This document shows positions 59,845-64,000 of a DNA stretch of 64,000 nucleotides, piece by piece. Position 1 is the stretch's first letter. Each line of letters begins with the position of its first letter. Source of the stretch: Cannabis sativa. Its lineage: Eukaryota; Streptophyta; Magnoliopsida; Rosales; Cannabaceae. Location: positions 46,929,686 to 46,993,685 of the forward strand of contig NC_083604.1 of NCBI RefSeq assembly GCF_029168945.1, read 5' to 3'. The notes under the pieces were generated by a model. The model did not search any database, was not told the DNA's origin, and saw only the letters and a list, made by a program, of their open reading frames with translations. A program made the translations under genes and the position numbers.

Positions 59845-62741
59845 GTCCTCCAGCATAGCATATTGCTCAATGACTGAGCCTTCCACTTCCTTTCTGACTT
59901 GGTCTTTAGCTTTGTAAAACTGCCAATAACTGCACTTTGAGTATTTTGTGTCCTTTGTGATCACCAGAAATGCTTCGTAATGCATGTTTGGATGTATTCT
60001 GAACTGGTCTTTGAAGTGAGCTGTCAACCACTGTGCATTAATGTGCTTGTTATCCAGGACAATCCCACAATTCTCATGTGTAGGCTTAACTTTGTTTACC
60101 CTGAATGTTGTCCCATCTTGTTTCACATGTGCATACAGCATCCAAGGGCATCCTGCTGCCTTACATTTCACCCTAAATTTCTGCCTGTCATTAGCCAACA
60201 TAATGTACTCCTTGTTGTTGTGAATAAAGTGTTCCTTAATAGTCTTTCTTAGCAAGCCAATTGTTACAAATTCCGTGTAACATTTGAATTCCATATCCTC
60301 TGTGTTTGTCTCAGGGTTAAATGGAATTTTATAAGGGGTTGCTGCTTCATTCTCTTCATCACTATGCACACTTCCCATTTCAACTTCATCACCAATATCA
60401 CTTTCATCAGCATTATCATGCACCAACTCGGTGTGACTTCCCCATCAAGAACAATTCTCAGGTTGCACATTCTTATTCAACTCCACATCTGGTCCACCAT
60501 TATACTCCTCCTCATGCATTTCAAACTTAGCTTCAGATTGTGGTGCTTTTTGGGGTGCTAGTTGGGGTACTGTCTGGGCTATTTGGTCTGCAGTTTGGGG
60601 TACTGTGTGGCCGGTTTGGTTTGCAGTGTGGGGTGCAGTTTGGGGTTCTGTTTCAGGGTCTGTTTGCTGTTTAGTATGGGGTGTTAGTTGGGCTGTTGTT
60701 TGGGGTTCTGTTTCAGGGTCTGTTTGCTGTGTAGTGTGGGGTGCTGGTTGGGGTGTTGTTTGGGTTGCAGTATGTTGTCTCCTCATCCTCCTCAGTTTGT
60801 GTCTTTTGCTTCTGGGGTCTCCTATAAATCAAAGATAACATGGTATCAAATTAAGTTGTGTGTGTTTTACTTATTTAATGGATTAAAATCTTTAAAATGC
60901 ATATAAATTAATTCTAGCCAGGTGGTCAGTTGGTTGTGCTGCTTCTACTACAGGTCCAGTTTGGGCTGCTGCTACATGTTCAGTTTGGGGTGTTGCTTCA
61001 TAGAGAATTTGGGGTGCTACTTCAGGCTCAATTTGGGGTTCAGCTTCAGTCTCAATTTGGGGTTCAACTTCAGTCTCAATTTGGGGTTCTGAATCATGTT
61101 CTGAAAATTCAACTTCTGGAAACTCATATGTAGGTTGGGATATAATGTCTGGTTCACATTCAGTTGGGATTTCATGCTCATATTCAGGTTGGGATTGGGA
61201 TTGCATCTGATTAGGTGCAATTGAATCATGCATCCTCCTCTCTCTGAGTCTTTTACTTCTTGGTGTCTCCTCTAAACCTTCATTTACACCAACAATCACA
61301 ACCTCTGAATCACTAGATAATCAACTTAAGTCCTGCAATAGCAAACTTCATTTATTAGCAATGAAAAACTAATTTAATGCAATCAAATCTAACAAAATGC
61401 TTAAAAAAAGCATAATCATAACCTGGGCAGCTGGTGCAACATCTGGTATAGGAGGACTTTCTGGTGCATGAGTGGGTGGGAGGATAGGGAAGGTTGGGAG
61501 GCCTCCATCATCATCTAGATGAGCTAAGTGGTCCTCAGCAAATGCGATCATATCTTCAAAATTTTCATGATCACCCTCATCTGAATCATCCTCCTCATCT
61601 CCATTAGATCCATCATTTTCTTCATCATCTTCATCATCATTTTAATCATCTCCATCATCTTCATCCATCTTCTCCATCATCTTCCTCAGACTCACATGAT
61701 GATGATATCACGATTGTCTCAGGAATAGTATTTCCCGATTGGGGGCTGCACTCACGAGAATGAACTTCCTCATCCACCCACTGTGCTGCTAAATCTCCCC
61801 ACTTGACAAATTTGTTGTAGAACATGTCATTGGGGTCATAATGACCATGTGGATTGACAACAACATATGCCACAATTCCACAATTTGATGGTAGCTTCAC
61901 CAAAGTGCACTTCTTCATTTTTCAGATGGTGGTTCCGGATTATGCCTTACAACATCCTCAGACAAATGCCAATCCAATGCACATGTTGGATCTGGCAGTA
62001 CCAAGTATATATTTGCCTCCCTGTAGCTTCTAGACCTCAAATCATCTAACAACATATCGACTTGGTCTTGTTCAACCATCATGAGTCCCATATTAAGGTG
62101 TTTCCTTTTAGGCTTAAATAGAAATCCAAATGGCAACTGGTATCCCAATTCCAGAGCCATCTCTTCCAAATGCAGCCTGTTGAACCCTTCAAACCCATAG
62201 TGATCAAAATATGCAATTCGACCACCCTCATACATCTTATTGCCACAACGGGTATACCAGAAATCCCCATGGAATAATTTTATTGTGAAATTATCCAAGT
62301 TCAAACCTGCATGGATAACATAAACTAGAGTTAATGGTAGATGTTTACTAGGCAAAACATAACAACTTTACCCAATTCTTTGACAAAACCCCTAAACATT
62401 TAGCCCCTGCATCTTACATACATACAAAAAAAAAATATGTGCAAATGTTCCTTTTGTAGAAGACAAAGGCATAAGATTCCCTAACAACCTTTGACCATTT
62501 CGTTTTTACCCAAAAGTGCAATACTTTAATATCTATCTACCCACTTGACCTGTGTATGGACCACAATTCAACAAACCCCACAACCTAACTATTATTAACT
62601 CCACTACCAGAATTAAGAACCACTATAAATCCAACACACTCATACCCCAACATTTTTCAAAACCCTAAACACTATTAGAAGAAAAAATCACTTACCGTAG
62701 TCTGGAGGAGCATCATCCCTATTCCGACAACGAAAGGCCAT
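59845..62741 (-). pseudogene. N-terminal part of the mudrA-like MULE transposase
   Basis: Minus strand. Exon 1 (62741-62696) starts MAFRCRNRDDAPPDY and ends at a GTAAG donor. Exon 2 (from 62306) joins in frame and encodes an N-terminal domain like the plant PB1-like region of MULE proteins ([20 protein letters not shown]), then an acidic run; it has a TGA at 61917-61915 with the frame resuming one base off, and further stops. Exon 3 (from 61332) and exon 4 (from 60821) carry EPQIETEV- and QTDPETEPQT-type repeats. Exon 4 continues, past a TGA near 60445, into the MuDR-type DNA-binding domain, with KCKAAGCPWMLYAHV and THENC giving the C-C-H-C zinc ligands. It is cut at 59845 by element H, before the DDE core. 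It would bind the TIRs and catalyse transposition if complete. Confidence 0.75.
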
Positions 62742-63056
62742 TTCATGAACGAGATCTGGTTTCTGAGTCTTTCTCTTCAACTTCTATTCTGTGTTTCTGG
62801 GTTTCCTTTGATTTTACGATAATGGATTTGGGGTTCTTACACTCGTTTCACGTGCTTACTCATCGATTTCCAAACAGTGTTCGTGGGCTTCGTTCGATTT
62901 TGCAAAAAACGGTTTGGGGTTCTTACACTAGTGTGGGTTTCCTTTCTCCTCAATTCACACAGTGTTTCTGGGTTGTGTTTATCTTAAGGTTAGTTCATTT
63001 TGTTTATGGATTTGTATTCATTTTTTTATTCATTTCCCCCTTGCTTATTCTATTTT
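62742..63056 (-). promoter_or_regulatory. Promoter and 5' UTR region of the transposase gene
   Basis: About 315 bp between the transposase ATG and the right TIR. It holds a direct repeat TTGGGGTTCTTACACT (near 62828 and 62913). No clear TATA box was found; the open frames on plus look incidental. Confidence 0.45.
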
Positions 63057-63325
63057 AAGTGGATTTGTGTTTTGTGGATTTCATTTAATTTTAATGGGAT
63101 TTTTGATTTTATTTAGTTATTATTTTAATTTAATTTTAATTTTCAGTTATAATCCTAGGTTTTAGATGAATAATGCCACGTAATATGGATTTTGGTGACT
63201 TGGCACTTGGGCAACCAAGCCACATAAGCAGAAAACGTTAGACGTGGGAGTGTATTTGCTAACAGAATAGATGTTTAGATGGTTTTACCATAAAAATTTT
63301 AAATTTGTGGGTTCCGCAAATCCCC
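63057..63325 (-). repeat. Right TIR of the large MULE
   Basis: Inverted partner of the left TIR. It lacks about 35 bp near the outer end, so the shared motif CTATTCTGTTAGCAA (63256-63270 on minus) lies 55 bp, not 90 bp, from the terminus. Confidence 0.85.
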
Positions 63326-63460
63326 CTTAAATAATTATAATATACACGATTATAAAAAATATTAGACTAAACAAGTTTATCGGGTGCCGAAACAAATAAA
63401 AGTACATCAGTACAACACTTTTAAAAATATATATTGTAGAATTTCTATAACTTAAATTCT
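63326..63460. mobile_element. Second half of the foldback element interrupted by the MULE
   Basis: Starts with the 9-bp duplication CTTAAATAA and continues ATTATAATATACACGATTAT, matching the foldback family (near 22180 and 25080) exactly where 25242 leaves off. Confidence 0.65.
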
Positions 63461-63524
63461 TAATTTCACAAATACATCTAATAATATAAATATTAATTAA
63501 ATATATATATACAAAATATCGTAT

Positions 63525-63558
63525 CTACAGTGCACGTCATATATACCGTGCACTGTAG
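63525..63558. repeat. Perfect 12-bp hairpin
   Basis: CTACAGTGCACG (63525-63536) and CGTGCACTGTAG (63547-63558) around a 10-base loop. No element was recognised around it. Confidence 0.8.
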
Positions 63559-64000
63559 CATTAACCTCAAATTAGTGTGCATTATAGTATCTTTTTAAAG
63601 AAGAAGCCCACTCCATATATACACTATGGAGTCTCGTTAGAGTTAACCTTAAATCATATTTAAATGGCAAAAACCTAAAATAACTTTTTTTCTTAAGACT
63701 TTTGAGTGAAGGTGTTAAAATCTTTAGTTAACATTTAGGAGGATATATCGACATTAAATCTTTTTTGTGTTACTAATTATACTTGTACAACCGAGTTACT
63801 GGTAGATACACACAACATAGGTTGCGTCAATTTGCTGTGGAATTTGATTGCACAGTGTGAGAGGTATTCAACCTCTTGGACATAGTTCCAAAAGAACAAA
63901 ACAGAGCAAGAAGAAGAAGAAAGAAGAAGAAAGGCAAAGAGAAAGAAAGAGAGAGAAAAAAAGTGTCTTATTGATTAATCTGAGCTTTACAATTATATAT
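63559..64000. other. Unassigned right edge with AAG-rich tract
   Basis: No gene seen. An AAG/AG-rich tract lies at 63908-63960. The last lines (TTATTGATTAATCTGAGC) resemble the inside of a plant LTR, but the window ends before this can be tested. Confidence 0.4.

Larger units (their letters stand above)
25243..63325 (-). mobile_element. Mutator-like element (MULE), 38 kb with nested insertions
   Basis: The ends are GGGTAATTTGCGG on the left and, read inward from the right, GGGGATTTGCGG. The 9-bp target duplication CTTAAATAA is perfect at 25234-25242 and 63326-63334, as expected of Mutator elements. The TIRs are about 270-290 bp. Two convergent genes belong to it: a GRF zinc-finger gene on plus (39216-39675) and a mudrA-like transposase on minus (59845-62741 and 40092-40391). 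Removing E, F, G and H leaves about 5.3 kb, an ordinary MULE size even after an internal deletion. The strand given is that of the transposase. Confidence 0.9.

Noticed and set aside
60605..61133. Plus-strand ORFs rich in W, G and V opposite the transposase repeats
   Set aside because: Antisense translations of the repeat-coding exons, low complexity.

Overview
The window looks like repeat-rich nuclear DNA from a eudicot plant. It is AT-rich, has nested LTR retrotransposons with 5-bp target duplications, Mutator-like elements (MULEs) with 9-bp duplications, GT-AG introns, and one plant PMEI-type inhibitor gene. I cannot name the species. No rRNA, tRNA or CRISPR locus was found.

About 46 kb of the 64 kb, by adding coordinates, belongs to one Ty1/copia family of the Angela/BARE-1 type. 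Its LTRs are about 1.9 kb, start TGTTGGGTTTTATGCCC and end in CCAACA. Copies A (23-1923), B (2185-4106), D (11220-13102) and F (37310-39197) are solo LTRs with perfect 5-bp duplications. C (7857-18946, minus), E (25552-37149, plus), G (40388-50065, minus) and H (50066-59844, minus) keep internal DNA. C has a gag with one stop codon, H has a nearly complete but damaged gag-pol, and E and G have no readable protein, only the same decayed pol. Behind the primer site each of the four carries a GC-rich patch of short perfect hairpins separated by CGCG runs. The patch sits at a fixed place, but its stem sequences differ between subfamilies.

Layout. 1-7411: 3' part of a Ty3-type element (gag-protease, no pol, polypurine tract, 3' LTR) hit by solo LTRs A and B. 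7412-7856: unassigned. 7857-18946: element C with solo LTR D inside. 18947-21577: a repair-scar-like junction, a second copia-type LTR, and a LINE ORF2 tail split by a Ty3-type solo LTR. 21869-22290: a foldback element. 22575-23102: the only ordinary host gene, a secreted invertase/pectin-methylesterase inhibitor. 25243-63325: one MULE stretched to 38 kb by nested insertions, with a perfect 9-bp duplication CTTAAATAA and terminal inverted repeats (TIRs) of about 270-290 bp.

The MULE carried two convergent genes. A GRF-type zinc-finger gene runs on plus (39216-39675). A mudrA-like transposase gene runs on minus, with its N-terminal part at 59845-62741 and its C-terminal zinc knuckle and tail at 40092-40391. 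H inserted into the transposase gene and G apparently inserted into H. One later deletion then explains the loss of the outer ends of both 3' LTRs and of the transposase catalytic core. A second, small MULE (28018-29459) sits inside E, has near-identical TIRs of about 264 bp of the same family, and holds GC-rich gene-like DNA (a Pack-MULE candidate). A shared 15-bp motif lies 90 bp from the end in three of the four MULE TIRs.
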